Shown: positions 15,526 through 26,166, counted from the first letter of the stretch. The stretch is 43,532 nucleotides of DNA from Promethearchaeota archaeon (GCA_016839585.1 JAEOTZ010000044.1:1-43532), one strand, 5' to 3'. Notes: generated from the letters alone by a model not told the origin. Numbers and translations: made by a program.

Positions 15526-17778
15526 TTAAGTTCTTTTATAAATAAATCTCTCCCAACTTCTAGTACTTGGCATCTCTAATGGCATATTTTTCCTTTTGCG
15601 AATTTCTAAGATTACATCTTCTTCTAAAGAAGGAGGTACTTTCTCAAAGCCTTTAAATTCATATCCGAAAAAAGCCCTTCCCTGCGTAGAACTGCGAATT
15701 TCATCTGCTATGCCAATTATTTCTGCGGCAGGTATTTGCCCTTGAATTCTTACATATTCCCCTTCAGGGATGACATTGTTTATGCGACCTCGGTGCCTAT
15801 TAATTATTGTATTTACTCCGCCTTCAGATCCTTGAGGTGTTTTTACATCTATTCTCTGTATAGGCTCATAAAGATGAGGTTCAGCATTAAGCATAGCTAA
15901 TGAAAGAGCAGAATAGCTCATGCTTGCGGTCTGAGCAAACTGAGTATGGCGCGGATCTTCATGAATTGTTAAGTCTATAAACACTGCTCTAATTCCCATA
16001 GCAGGTTCTTTAGCAATTATACACTCTTCAATCCAATTTCTAAATGAACTAACTAAATCATTTTTAATTCTATCAAATCGCTGTATTCCAGAAGTTCCAT
16101 TTACTAAAATATTTCCTTTATAAACATCAACAATACGTCTAGCTTCTTTTGTATCCCATCCTGCCTCTTCTCTTAAAATTTGTGCACGCTCTTTTTCATT
16201 CTGTAAATCAGTAATTCTACCTTCATCAATTAATTCTTCAGTTTTTTCATCTAAAGGTTCTACATATAACAGAAGACGATTATGAGCATTTGAAGACTTA
16301 GTATGAAATTGTTTACTTTTTGCATTGATTTTTTCTCGGTATACTATAATAGGTTCTCCTATATCAATTTTTACCTGGTTATTTATTCTTTTAACTAGAA
16401 TCTCGATTTGGAGTGGATCTATACCAGAAAGTATATATTCTTTACTCTCCTTATCAAGTCGGAATTCCGCAGTGGGATCCGCTTGTAACCACTTCCCAAC
16501 AACGTCCCCTAATTTGCCAAGGTCATGTGGATCTTGGGGTTTAATACTTCTTGATACAACAGCTTTACAAGCATAATGGATTTTTTCAAAAGTAGGGATC
16601 TTAGCAATTTCTTCTTTATCTTTTGGGACCATTTCATTATGTATAAAAGTCTCTCCAGAAGGACAGATGAATCCATATAATGCAAAAAGGTTTCCCGCCG
16701 GTATCTTAGGTATGTCCAAAAGATCCGTTATCTCCATAACACCTAATCTTTTTACTCGATTTGAGGTTCGACTTCCAAGTAGATAGATTGAGTCAGTCTG
16801 ATTAAAAGTTCCGGAGAAAACTCTCCCAATCAAAGTTGCTGCATATTGACGTCTTGGGTCCAAAAATATTTTTGTAATCATCCCATATAAAGGTCCGCTA
16901 GAATCACATTTTTGCAGTGATTGACCCAGTTCTGAGTTCAAATCTCCTCCCCAGAGATGAGGAATTCTATATTTAGATGCACTAACAGGATCAGGTAGAT
17001 GATCAACAATCATTCTTAACATTGGTTCATCTAATGGTAGATTATCTCTTAACCATTCTATGTCTCCCTCGTTGTATTTAACAAAAACATCCTGAGGTTT
17101 AAGGTTTTTTTCTAGTAAGATCTCATATGTAAAACCCCACCCATGTTTGGCTGAACCTACTGCTACAGAATTCTTCGCAAAATCTACTCCCCAATTTGAA
17201 CCTTCAGGTCTCACTTTCTTAATTAACTCATTGACTTCTTTTGTAATTTTATCAATTCTTTCGAAAGTGTCCTTTGGACTAAGTCTTAGTTCACTAATTA
17301 ATCTATCAACTTTATTTATAAAAAGGACTGGTTTACAGTATTCTTCGCCTACTGCGAGTCTAATATTAGTTTCGGTTTGCGTCATAACACCCTCAAGGGC
17401 ATCAACTAGAATTATAGCACCATCTGAGCCTCTGAGAGCTCTTGAAACTTCTCCTGTAAAAGAAATATGCCCTGGTGTATCATTCAATTGAAAAATGTAG
17501 GGTTCATTATCGTCCGGCTTTCTAAGGTCTTGAAATGCAAGTAAAACTACACTTGTGAAGATGGTAATCCCTCTTTCTTGTTCTTCATCATCTGAATCGG
17601 TCATTTGGAGCTGACCAGCATCCTCTTCCCTCATGAGTCCAGCTCGACGCAACAGATAATCTGTAGCTGTAGTTTTACCATGATCTATATGTGCTGTTAT
17701 TGAGAAAATTCTTTTTTTCTGATATGATCCAGAAGTAACCAGTCTAGCGATTTCTTCAGGATTCTTAACTTTTACCAT
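15526..17778 (-). CDS. EF-2 paralogue (aEF-2p type) with degenerate diphthamide loop
   Basis: 750 residues, all five EF-2 domains. GTPase motifs are intact: AHIDHGKTT at 29-37, RGIT at about 70, DTPGH, and NKVD. Later regions (GFICPSGETF, EPIQRIDVKTPQ, GGVNTIINRHRGRI) fit EF-2 domains II-V. The domain IV tip, normally HxDxxHRGxxQ with diphthamide on the second His, reads HEDPRHTQFAQ: the His (H611) remains but the RGGGQ part is lost. The C-terminus (RSWERFIYKRT) also differs from usual archaeal EF-2. Narrowe and colleagues (2018) described second EF-2 copies lacking diphthamide-loop residues in dph-less Asgard and Korarchaeota; this gene fits that group. A canonical EF-2 is expected elsewhere in the genome. 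Whether this copy supports translocation is unknown. ATG start. Confidence 0.9.
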   Translation of the reverse strand: MVKVKNPEEIARLVTSGSYQKKRIFSITAHIDHGKTTATDYLLRRAGLMREEDAGQLQMTDSDDEEQERGITIFTSVVLLAFQDLRKPDDNEPYIFQLNDTPGHISFTGEVSRALRGSDGAIILVDALEGVMTQTETNIRLAVGEEYCKPVLFINKVDRLISELRLSPKDTFERIDKITKEVNELIKKVRPEGSNWGVDFAKNSVAVGSAKHGWGFTYEILLEKNLKPQDVFVKYNEGDIEWLRDNLPLDEPMLRMIVDHLPDPVSASKYRIPHLWGGDLNSELGQSLQKCDSSGPLYGMITKIFLDPRRQYAATLIGRVFSGTFNQTDSIYLLGSRTSNRVKRLGVMEITDLLDIPKIPAGNLFALYGFICPSGETFIHNEMVPKDKEEIAKIPTFEKIHYACKAVVSRSIKPQDPHDLGKLGDVVGKWLQADPTAEFRLDKESKEYILSGIDPLQIEILVKRINNQVKIDIGEPIIVYREKINAKSKQFHTKSSNAHNRLLLYVEPLDEKTEELIDEGRITDLQNEKERAQILREEAGWDTKEARRIVDVYKGNILVNGTSGIQRFDRIKNDLVSSFRNWIEECIIAKEPAMGIRAVFIDLTIHEDPRHTQFAQTASMSYSALSLAMLNAEPHLYEPIQRIDVKTPQGSEGGVNTIINRHRGRINNVIPEGEYVRIQGQIPAAEIIGIADEIRSSTQGRAFFGYEFKGFEKVPPSLEEDVILEIRKRKNMPLEMPSTRSWERFIYKRT

Positions 17779-17937
17779 TGATAATTCACTTCATCTTATA
17801 TTATATTCATAATCATGTTATAATTGTAGAAAAAAATATGTTAAATCATAAAAATTTTATGAATATAGGCTATAAACTGGATCTACAAAAAAAATGAGTG
17901 AAATTTTAATAAAGCCAAATAGCAATTAAAAATAATC

Positions 17938-18159
17938 CTACTCATTTGTTTTATTATTCCAAATATAAGAAATATAGTCTGTTAACGTTTCATAATTGTG
18001 AGTAAGAATGTCTTCAAATTTTTGATAATATTTCATATCAGTTCCAAATTTATTTATTTGGTCTTGAGGAAAATATTCAAAGAATTTACTTACTATATAA
18101 TCCAGTTCTTTTTTCACTTGTTTATCTTTTATCTTTTTAGGAAATCTACCCACAAACAT
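17938..18159 (-). CDS. Small hypothetical protein
   Basis: 73 residues, aromatic and lysine-rich, predicted helical, without cysteines, signal or membrane segment. It is kept because a good ribosome binding site, GAGGGA, lies 4-5 bp before the ATG. It stands alone between the EF-2 paralogue (same strand, about 160 bp downstream) and the transporter gene. Family not recognised. Confidence 0.55.
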   Translation of the reverse strand: MFVGRFPKKIKDKQVKKELDYIVSKFFEYFPQDQINKFGTDMKYYQKFEDILTHNYETLTDYISYIWNNKTNE

Positions 18160-18309
18160 GAATCCCTCTTTAGATAAAATTTTTACTTGTAAATTATACT
18201 TCGAATATTTAAACTTGAGCTGATTGCGACATAAAATGTTGTTTGCCTAATTTTAAAATAAAAAAAGAGAACTGTAAAATACTAGTTATTTTTCTTAATT
18301 ACCTCTGGC

Positions 18310-19716
18310 TTATTCAACGTACTTGTAACCTAATTTCTTTAAGGTTTCAATTTCTTTCTGTTTGTGAATTTGTGCTAATTTATCTTTTGTTTTTTCCCAT
18401 TCGGAACCAGTTAGAGGATAAATTTTCATTACAAAAAAACACAATAATAAAAATATTGCAGGTAACAACATCCATCCAATAATAATACCTGTTTCTACTC
18501 GAAAAGATTGCTGACCTGGATCTAAATCTTTATCAAAACCAAAGACTACAATAATAAACAGAAAGACCGATTCTGCGATACTATAGGCATATTTCGTTAC
18601 AAAAGAATTAATGCCAGCATACATTCCTTCTCTTCTTTGACCTGTCATATCCTCATCCTTATCAATTACATCTCCGTTCATTAAAGGAATTAAATATAAA
18701 GCACCTGTTAATCCAATACCTAATCCTATAAATCCTATCATTGTTATTGCTAAAATTCGCCCAAAAAAGAGTATTATAAAACATCCTGCCGAGAAAATAA
18801 GGAGCATTATTTGCATCGCCTTTTTTACACCCATAACTTGACCTTTTATTATGAAAAGGATGATTCCAACTATTATTCCAATACCTAGAAATGCATATAA
18901 CAGCATCATTGGCATTTCTAATTCACTGGTATAAAATGGTACTCCTGTTAAAATTCCTCCTTGAACAAAAATAATAGTAAAGCTAATAACTTCAAAGACA
19001 ATAAAAGAATTATTTTTAAATGTGTTTTTTAGTGATTTCAAGAAAGGAACTTTTTCTTCTTCTTTGGGAAATTGCTTTTCCTTATAGAAAAATGTGCTTA
19101 GAAATACAATTAGTCCAGCTAAGATACCTAATATAATTTGAAAAATTTGAAAAAAAGGTAAATCAGCTTTAGTCTCAGGCTTAATCATATCCAATAGTAA
19201 AAGTGGTGCTACCATTGCAAATACACTAAAAATAACTTTCCAGAAAAAAATACTTCCACGGGCTTTATTGGATATAGCCATTTCATAGGGCATAACATAT
19301 AGAGCAGAAGCTACAGCAGTATATAAAAGATCATAAAAAAATAGAAAAACTAATAATTGAATAAACATTGCTAATTGATCAGTTTGTGAACCTGGCCAAT
19401 AAATCCAACATAAAATATATGATAATGCAATCAATGGAGCGCCATAGCGGATATATGGGATCCTTCTTCCTAATTTACTTTTTGTGCGATCTGTAATATA
19501 TCCAAATAAAGGATCATTGACCATATTCCATAATCCAAAAATTAACCAAGCAATACCAGCAAGAATTGCATCAAGACCTCGAAGAGAGATAAAATAATAA
19601 CTTATAAGGGTGAGTATGAATGTTTGCATTAATGCAACTGCAGCATCCGCTCCAGAAACCCATATTCTACTTTTTAAGGGAATAATTTCTTCTTTTAATT
19701 CAATTTCTTCTTTCAT
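18310..19716 (-). CDS. GPH-type (MFS_2) sugar/cation symporter-like transporter
   Basis: 468 residues from ATG at 19716. An upstream in-frame ATG at 19728 gives four extra residues, but its GGTG is better read as the ribosome binding site of the inner start. Twelve membrane segments. The first-loop signature NDPLFGYITDRTKSKLGRR (about residues 65-85 of the protein) is diagnostic for the glycoside-pentoside-hexuronide:cation symporter group of the major facilitator superfamily, as is GADAAVALMQTF in helix 1. The cargo is not determined; lipid-transporting relatives (MFSD2-like) share the motif. The gene has no adjacent catabolic genes. Codon use and base composition look like the neighbours. 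Confidence 0.85.
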   Translation of the reverse strand: MKEEIELKEEIIPLKSRIWVSGADAAVALMQTFILTLISYYFISLRGLDAILAGIAWLIFGLWNMVNDPLFGYITDRTKSKLGRRIPYIRYGAPLIALSYILCWIYWPGSQTDQLAMFIQLLVFLFFYDLLYTAVASALYVMPYEMAISNKARGSIFFWKVIFSVFAMVAPLLLLDMIKPETKADLPFFQIFQIILGILAGLIVFLSTFFYKEKQFPKEEEKVPFLKSLKNTFKNNSFIVFEVISFTIIFVQGGILTGVPFYTSELEMPMMLLYAFLGIGIIVGIILFIIKGQVMGVKKAMQIMLLIFSAGCFIILFFGRILAITMIGFIGLGIGLTGALYLIPLMNGDVIDKDEDMTGQRREGMYAGINSFVTKYAYSIAESVFLFIIVVFGFDKDLDPGQQSFRVETGIIIGWMLLPAIFLLLCFFVMKIYPLTGSEWEKTKDKLAQIHKQKEIETLKKLGYKYVE

Positions 19717-19800
19717 AATAAACACCATTAAAATAACTAAAAAGTATGGAAGAAAAAATAGTATTTCTTATTTAAACTTTTGAAAAATAAAACTATAATA

Positions 19801-21258
19801 TTAGATATAAAAAGGTAAAACCATTTCTTTTAAAATGAAAATAGTTTTTTTTCCAGAACTAGATTTGCACTTTAAAGAAATTGATACATTATAAATACTA
19901 AGGTTATCTGGAATTTTATTCTTAATAAAATCTTTTAAAAATTCAGAGAATTGATAATATTCTCTTTTAGTTTCAACCCATAAATACCCTTTTTTTTCAA
20001 AATATTCTAGATTTTTTTCTTTAAATTTATTAGCATGAAATTCTTCTTTAACTGGAGGCCCTCTTCGAATATATGTTGGTGAGATTTGTGGTTTTTCACA
20101 ATAAATAGCTATGTTATATTCATCAACTTCATCTTCAAAAAAAATTTCAAAAAATATACTTCCAAATCGTTCTGCACGAGTAAACTCCCTTTCTCCATTA
20201 GCTTTAATGCTTTCTGCTAGTGAATCTAATTTATCTCTATTTATTGTATAATGAATGTCTTTATTATTATTTCTTAATTCGATAATGAAGATTTTTGATA
20301 GAATTAGATCTTTTAAATTAGAAAGATCTACTTCTGGTATTGCTTTTTGTATGAAAAATTCTTTAGACGGTTTTTTCAAAAACTTTTTTACTTTTTCGTT
20401 ACAAAAAGTATATGCTCTTCCTGATATTGCCGAAGCAACATTCCTATTCTTATCTATTGGATCTATGATTATAAGATAATCATTTTGAAAATGTTGTATT
20501 CTCTTTAATTCATTGTTATTTCTTTTATAATAATCCAACGGTTTTTGCTTTAGAGTGTGAAAATTTCTAAAAAGTTTTTGGATATTCCCAAAATAATAGA
20601 TCAATAATTCAGCACTGTATCCAATAAATCCAACCTTACCAACAGCACTGGTATCTCCATAACAATGACTAGATTTAAAGAATTGTTTTAATAACCTAAC
20701 ATCATTTTTCTGTTCAACAGTTAAATTTTCCCTTATAAATTGACCATGCCAAGGAGATCTGTCAACTGCGGTGATTGGTCCATTTTGTTCTATGAATTTT
20801 TTATCTAAATCAAAATATAGAACAATATCGATTTTTATTTTAAAGTTATTTACTATATAATCCACTGTTACATATGGATGTTCAGCATATAGAAGCCGTG
20901 GATTTTGAAATTCTTTTAATGTTAGAGATTTAATAATCCAATTATTACAAAGTCTTAAAAAATCTTTTTTGGATTCTTTTTTTAATTTATTTTTGCTTAG
21001 GCCTTCATAGGTTGGTTTATATAAGTTATAATCTAATCCAATAAATAAGTCTATGTCAAAATCCCCTTTTAATTGAGTTTGTTTGATACCAGTTGATCCC
21101 TGCGATTCAATTAAAGTGTAATTAATGTTTAATTCTTCTGCTTTGCTTTTTAGTAAATGCTTTAATTTCTCAACTATTTCATTAATTAACTTTAACTCTT
21201 GATTAGTTGGAATGATTTGATTTAGAGTGTTTGTTAAGATCTCATTAATCGATGTCAT
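19801..21258 (-). CDS. cca: CCA-adding enzyme, archaeal class I
   Basis: 485 residues, somewhat longer than most archaeal CCA enzymes (about 440). It repairs and completes the 3'-CCA of tRNA. The catalytic nucleotidyltransferase motif is GSTGIKQTQLKGDFDIDLFI at about residues 50-69, with the two catalytic carboxylates in DFDIDLF. The third acid is probably within TVDYIVNNFKIKIDIVLYFD (about 125-145). TAVDRSPWHGQFI (about 160) and the LLKQFFKSSHCYG ... GFIGYSAELLI segment (about 190-215) match the archaeal central domain. The C-terminal part follows the archaeal tail-domain pattern. ATG start. Same strand as aIF5B upstream, 85 bp apart. Confidence 0.92.
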   Translation of the reverse strand: MTSINEILTNTLNQIIPTNQELKLINEIVEKLKHLLKSKAEELNINYTLIESQGSTGIKQTQLKGDFDIDLFIGLDYNLYKPTYEGLSKNKLKKESKKDFLRLCNNWIIKSLTLKEFQNPRLLYAEHPYVTVDYIVNNFKIKIDIVLYFDLDKKFIEQNGPITAVDRSPWHGQFIRENLTVEQKNDVRLLKQFFKSSHCYGDTSAVGKVGFIGYSAELLIYYFGNIQKLFRNFHTLKQKPLDYYKRNNNELKRIQHFQNDYLIIIDPIDKNRNVASAISGRAYTFCNEKVKKFLKKPSKEFFIQKAIPEVDLSNLKDLILSKIFIIELRNNNKDIHYTINRDKLDSLAESIKANGEREFTRAERFGSIFFEIFFEDEVDEYNIAIYCEKPQISPTYIRRGPPVKEEFHANKFKEKNLEYFEKKGYLWVETKREYYQFSEFLKDFIKNKIPDNLSIYNVSISLKCKSSSGKKTIFILKEMVLPFYI

Positions 21259-21343
21259 ATTACTTGTAAAAATATCAATTAATAATGTAAATAGTATACA
21301 TACAATTAAATATTACTTTAGATAAAAAAAAGGATTCTCATTA

Positions 21344-23152
21344 TTACATTCCCCACCAAGGATGTTCATAGGTTCTCTTTAATTTAATATACTCTCTTAA
21401 AGCTTGTTTTTGATCTGTGGTTAATTCATCAATGAACTTTCCCATTAATTGCCTAACGTGAGATTCGGGGACATTTACGAATAAAGTTTCGTCTTTTCCT
21501 ATATCTCGACCTATTTCAATACCACGGATAGAAATAGCTACCTCAGAATCCTTAGGTGCTTTTTCTATTGTTTGACCTTTATCTTGAATTTGATGAACTC
21601 TTCTGACTCTTTTTCCTGTGTTAGTTATTAAGGGTACTTTTGGATATAAAGTTCCAGCTTCAACATATACACCAAATACTGCGGGATCTGAATTTCGAAA
21701 TATAAAATCTGGGAGCATCTTAATCTTTGCTGGTAATAGTAATTCACTTAACGCTTTAGCAGTATCTTCCGCTTTCCTAGTTTCAGCATATTCAATATAA
21801 TCTTCTAACAATCGATAAATAACATTATTTGTAAAGATTCTGATATTATCAATATTAGCTTGTTCTTGAGCTTCTGGTAATATCGGAATATTAAACCCTA
21901 AAACAGTTGCAGAATAAGGATCGAAATCTTTAACTATATTTGCATTCATTACATCTTCTTTCTTAATTGGCCCAACATCAGCTATGCTAATTTTAACTCC
22001 ATTCTTTGTAAAAAAACTCACTAAGGCTTCAAGAGAACCTAAAGTATCTGCCTTTAATACTACTCCTGCTTTTTCTGTTCTAATTCTAATAGCTTGAACT
22101 TCTTCTTCAATTTCTTTATAGATAACTTCTTCCTTGGAAGGATCTCCAATTCCCTTAAAAGGTGATCCTGCTACTACATCATCAATATTTGGAGCTAATA
22201 TTTTTACACCAGCTGCTGCACTTACAAATTCTTCCGAATCGAATTTTTGGCGAGGATCCCTGATCTCATCTAATGGTTTTGGTATTAAAATTGCTCTAAC
22301 TTTTGATTTAATTGGCTTTTCTAATCCTCCAACAATAAATTCATCTCCTTTTCTAATAATACCATCATAAATTAATACATCCATTGTTTTTCCTTGACCC
22401 TTTTCCTTCTTTACTTCTAATACAACCCCTTTAGCAGCACCAGAAGAGAATTTTAAATTTGGTGTTAAAAATTGTTGAACTAAGCCCATTAATATCAATA
22501 ATAATGTTGAAATACCTTCTCCTGTTTTAGCACTTGTAGGAACGATAGCAATCTTTTTAGTGAAATCCTTTATCTTATCATATCTATCTATGCCTTTAAA
22601 TCCCTCTTCTAAGAAGTTAGTACTTATTTGCACAAGTTTCTCGTCTAAAAAGTCCTTTACATGAGGTTTTTGAGAATTATAAGTATCTAAAAAGTCAGCA
22701 TCATTTTTCGATTTCCAGCCAGATATTCTATCAATTTTATTAGCAGCTATAACGAAAGGTGTTTTTCTTTCTCTCAATATTCTTACGGATTCCCAAGTTA
22801 TTGGCATTGTCCCAGCTGTAACATCAATTACTAAAATTGCGATATCTGCAACAGCGCCACCTCTTCTTCTAAGATTCAAAAAAGCAGCATGACCGGGAGT
22901 ATCAACTATTAATATACCTGGAAGTTTAATATCTTTCTCTGCAAATTCTTGTTTTGATTTTTTTAGAAAATCCTTAATATCTTGAGTTGGAAAGTATGAT
23001 GCTCCTATGTGTTGAGTAATCCCTGCCGCTTCTCTTTTTTGAACAACAGTACCCCTAATATAATCTAAGAGTGATGTTTTGCCATGATCAATATGGCCTA
23101 AAATACATGCAATTGGGGCTCTAATTATTTTAGATTCTTCTTGAGTAGCCAT
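21344..23152 (-). CDS. infB: Translation initiation factor aIF5B (IF2 homologue)
   Basis: 602 residues from ATG at 23152. An in-frame TTG at 23164 adds four residues, but GGTG just upstream of the ATG fits a ribosome binding site. G motifs: GHIDHGKTSL, RGG/DTPGHAAF, AANKIDR and SAKTGEG. Two beta-barrel domains flank an alpha/beta/alpha domain: KEKGQGKTMDVLIYDGIIRKGD, AGVVLKADTLGSLEALVSFF and the C-terminal YPKVPLITNTGKRV. The length and the short N-terminus fit archaeal IF5B. It is a GTPase for subunit joining. It has no intein. It lies between uvrA and cca on the same strand without close coupling (99 and 85 bp). Confidence 0.95.
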   Translation of the reverse strand: MATQEESKIIRAPIACILGHIDHGKTSLLDYIRGTVVQKREAAGITQHIGASYFPTQDIKDFLKKSKQEFAEKDIKLPGILIVDTPGHAAFLNLRRRGGAVADIAILVIDVTAGTMPITWESVRILRERKTPFVIAANKIDRISGWKSKNDADFLDTYNSQKPHVKDFLDEKLVQISTNFLEEGFKGIDRYDKIKDFTKKIAIVPTSAKTGEGISTLLLILMGLVQQFLTPNLKFSSGAAKGVVLEVKKEKGQGKTMDVLIYDGIIRKGDEFIVGGLEKPIKSKVRAILIPKPLDEIRDPRQKFDSEEFVSAAAGVKILAPNIDDVVAGSPFKGIGDPSKEEVIYKEIEEEVQAIRIRTEKAGVVLKADTLGSLEALVSFFTKNGVKISIADVGPIKKEDVMNANIVKDFDPYSATVLGFNIPILPEAQEQANIDNIRIFTNNVIYRLLEDYIEYAETRKAEDTAKALSELLLPAKIKMLPDFIFRNSDPAVFGVYVEAGTLYPKVPLITNTGKRVRRVHQIQDKGQTIEKAPKDSEVAISIRGIEIGRDIGKDETLFVNVPESHVRQLMGKFIDELTTDQKQALREYIKLKRTYEHPWWGM

Positions 23153-23251
23153 TTGGCACCACAAATTTGGAATTAATGTATTAATCTTCTTAATATGAAT
23201 AATATTTTAAAAAAAGTAAGGAAAAGTAAAGAAATTTTTCTTTCTTAAGAA

Positions 23252-26125
23252 TCAATTATCATTTAAATATTTTTTAAGATATTTTGCTGTATAGGAACTT
23301 TTGTAATTAATTATTTCTTCTGGTGACCCTACTACAACTATTTTACCACCTTTTTCTCCACCTTCAGGTCCAAGATCGATAATATAATCTACAGATTTGA
23401 TAATATCCATATTGTGTTCTATGATAATAACAGTATTCCCCTTATCCACTAATTTTTGAAGAACTTTAAGTAAAAAATTAATATCATAAGATGATAAACC
23501 CGTCGTTGGCTCATCTAAGATATAAAGTGTATTGCCAGTACTAGTTTTTCTTAATTCTCTTGCAATTTTAATTCTTTGGGACTCTCCACCGCTTAGTGTC
23601 GTTGATGATTGACCTAATTCTAGATATCCTAATCCAACATCTACAACAGTTTTTAAAGTTCTTTTTAAATTCGGATAACTATCAAAAAACTCAAGTGCTT
23701 GATTGAAGGTCATTTCTAAAACGTCTGATATTGTCTTTCCACGATATTTAATTTCAAGTGTTTCAGCGTTATATCTTTTTCCTTTACATAAATCGCATTT
23801 AATATAAACATCTGGTAAAAAGTACATTTCTTTAAGTATATATCCTGTACCTTTGCATTTCTTACAATGTCCAACTTTTGTATTAAAACTAAATCTTCCT
23901 TTTTTATATCCTCTTTCTCTTGATTCAGGCAACCCAGCAAAGATTTCTCTAATATAATCTAATGCTTTTGTATAAGTTGCTGGTACAGATCTAGGAGTTC
24001 TTCCAATTGGTGATTGATCAATATTAATTATTTTATCAATTTTTTCGAAACCAATTATATCATCAAACTCTCCAGTATATAATTTGGAACTACGTGTATT
24101 GATTATATTATGCAAACCTTTATACAAACAATCAATTATCAGACTTGTCTTTCCTGCTCCTGAAACTCCAGTAATACATGTAAATAAACCTAAAGGTATC
24201 TTAACATCAATCTTTTTTAGATTATTTTCTCTTGCTCCTTTAATTTCTAGATAATCATCATTTATTTTTCGCTTATTTTTTGGAATTTCTATTTTCTTTT
24301 TTCCTGATAAATACATTCCAGTTAAAGTATCTGCATTTATAATTGTATCCAATGGCCCTTCAGCAACTATTTCTCCGCCTTTTTCTCCTGCTAATGGACC
24401 TAAATCAATAATATGATCTGCATTTTGTATTATTGCATTATCATGTTCTACCACTATTACAGTATTACCCAAATCCCTCAATTTTTTCAACATATTTATA
24501 AGGCTATTAATATCTCTTTGATGCAATCCTACGCTAGGTTCATCTAAGACATATAAAACTCCCACTAGACTAGAACCTAATTGAGTAGCTAATCTTATTC
24601 TTTCTGCTTCTCCAACAGATAAAGTATCTGATCGCCGACTAAGAGTAATATAATCCAATCCTACATTTTCTAGGAATGATAGTCTATCAAAGATTTCTTT
24701 TAAAACTTCTTTAACTATAGTTTTTTGTGTTTCATCTAGCTCTAATGCCTTGAAAAATTTAATTGATTCTTTAACTGATAATTCTGATAATTCTGCAATA
24801 TTGAGGTCATTAATAGTGACTGCCAAGCTTTCTTGCTTTAACCTTTGACCATTGCATTGGGGGCATTTAACTTTATTCATAAAATTTTCATAAATATCTC
24901 GAGCCCATTCAGAGCTAGTCTCCATGTATCTTCTGTGTAACCAGGGGATTACTCCTTCAAACGGTCTAACAACATGCCATGAGGATTTAACTTCATTCTT
25001 ATAATTTCTATGATTATTATTATCACTTTCAAAATGAAACTCAATTGATTCGTTATCTGTACCAAATAATATCTTATCAAGCTTTTTTGGATCTATATCT
25101 TTAATAATTGTTTTATTAGTATCAATACCATAATGCTTAGCAACTTGTTGTAATGATTGCCAAACATATCCTGATTCGGATCCAAATCCAGGAATATTTC
25201 TAATAGGTGTATCTTGAAGTGGAACATCTAAATCATCACCTAAGATTAACCCATAATCAAATTCCATTACTGAACCTAGTCCATTGCAATATTTACAACT
25301 TCCATGTGGTATATTAAATGAAAACATTTTGTGGTCTAGTTGAGGAATTGAAATACCACAGTCTACACATGCTAGATGTTCTGAAAATATTTGTTCTGTA
25401 TTTCCAAGAATATCAATAATAACTAAACCTTCTGTTAAATCTAAAGCTGTTTCGATTGAGTCCGCAAGTCTTGCTCTAATATCTTTTTTCATTACTAACC
25501 TATCTATAATAACATTGATTGTATGTTTCACATTCTTTTCCATTGAAATTTCTTCGTCAAGAGTGTATTGAATACCATCAATCTCAACTCTCCCATATCC
25601 CTGTTTCTTAAGATCTTGCAAGAGTTCTTTATATTCTCCCTTCCTATCTCTTATCACAGGTGCTTTAATTATAAATTTTTGATTTATTTTAATTGAATCT
25701 AATATTTGTTGGATTATCTGTTGCGGAGTTTGAGGTTTAATTTCTTTACCACAATTTGGACAGTGAGGTATTCCTACATTTGCATATAATAGTCTGTGAT
25801 AATCATAAATCTCTGTTACTGTACCTACTGTACTTCTTGGATTTTTTGATAATGGTTTTTGCTCAATAGCGATTGCAGGAGATAAGCCCTCAATAGAATC
25901 TACATCTGGTTTATCCATCTCTCCAAGAAATTGTCTTGCATAACTAGATAAAGATTCAAGAAATCTTCTTTGTCCTTCTGCATATAAAGTATTAATAACA
26001 AGGGAACTTTTTCCGCTTCCACTAATACCTGTTATTACTATTAATTTATTACGTGGAATTACGACATCAATATTTTTTAAGTTATTTTGTCTTGCTCCTT
26101 TAATTATGATGGAATCTTGGCTCAT
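23252..26125 (-). CDS. uvrA: Excinuclease ABC subunit A
   Basis: 957 residues, full length. UvrA is the damage-sensing ATPase of bacterial-type nucleotide excision repair. Two ABC domains: Walker A GISGSGKSSL at 33-42 and GVSGAGKTSLI in the second half, signatures LSVGEAERIRLA and LSGGESQRIKIA, and both Walker B regions (YVLDEPSVGLHQRD, YILDEPTTGLSSYD). Zinc modules: CVDCGISIPQLDHKMFSF with CKYCNGLG, and CKKCKGTGY with CDLCKGKRY. The first signature has Val where LSGG is usual. uvrB follows 3' of... more exactly lies upstream on the same strand, 41 bp away, so the pair is a probable operon. In archaea UvrABC is patchy and regarded as acquired from bacteria; no uvrC is in the window. Confidence 0.97.
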   Translation of the reverse strand: MSQDSIIIKGARQNNLKNIDVVIPRNKLIVITGISGSGKSSLVINTLYAEGQRRFLESLSSYARQFLGEMDKPDVDSIEGLSPAIAIEQKPLSKNPRSTVGTVTEIYDYHRLLYANVGIPHCPNCGKEIKPQTPQQIIQQILDSIKINQKFIIKAPVIRDRKGEYKELLQDLKKQGYGRVEIDGIQYTLDEEISMEKNVKHTINVIIDRLVMKKDIRARLADSIETALDLTEGLVIIDILGNTEQIFSEHLACVDCGISIPQLDHKMFSFNIPHGSCKYCNGLGSVMEFDYGLILGDDLDVPLQDTPIRNIPGFGSESGYVWQSLQQVAKHYGIDTNKTIIKDIDPKKLDKILFGTDNESIEFHFESDNNNHRNYKNEVKSSWHVVRPFEGVIPWLHRRYMETSSEWARDIYENFMNKVKCPQCNGQRLKQESLAVTINDLNIAELSELSVKESIKFFKALELDETQKTIVKEVLKEIFDRLSFLENVGLDYITLSRRSDTLSVGEAERIRLATQLGSSLVGVLYVLDEPSVGLHQRDINSLINMLKKLRDLGNTVIVVEHDNAIIQNADHIIDLGPLAGEKGGEIVAEGPLDTIINADTLTGMYLSGKKKIEIPKNKRKINDDYLEIKGARENNLKKIDVKIPLGLFTCITGVSGAGKTSLIIDCLYKGLHNIINTRSSKLYTGEFDDIIGFEKIDKIINIDQSPIGRTPRSVPATYTKALDYIREIFAGLPESRERGYKKGRFSFNTKVGHCKKCKGTGYILKEMYFLPDVYIKCDLCKGKRYNAETLEIKYRGKTISDVLEMTFNQALEFFDSYPNLKRTLKTVVDVGLGYLELGQSSTTLSGGESQRIKIARELRKTSTGNTLYILDEPTTGLSSYDINFLLKVLQKLVDKGNTVIIIEHNMDIIKSVDYIIDLGPEGGEKGGKIVVVGSPEEIINYKSSYTAKYLKKYLNDN

Positions 26126-26166
26126 TGTTTTATCTAACTATTTCAATTTATAATAAAAGAAAAATC

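Noticed and set aside
17147-17491. Plus-strand frame opposite the EF-2 paralogue
   Set aside because: Shadow of a conserved GTPase domain; no independent features.
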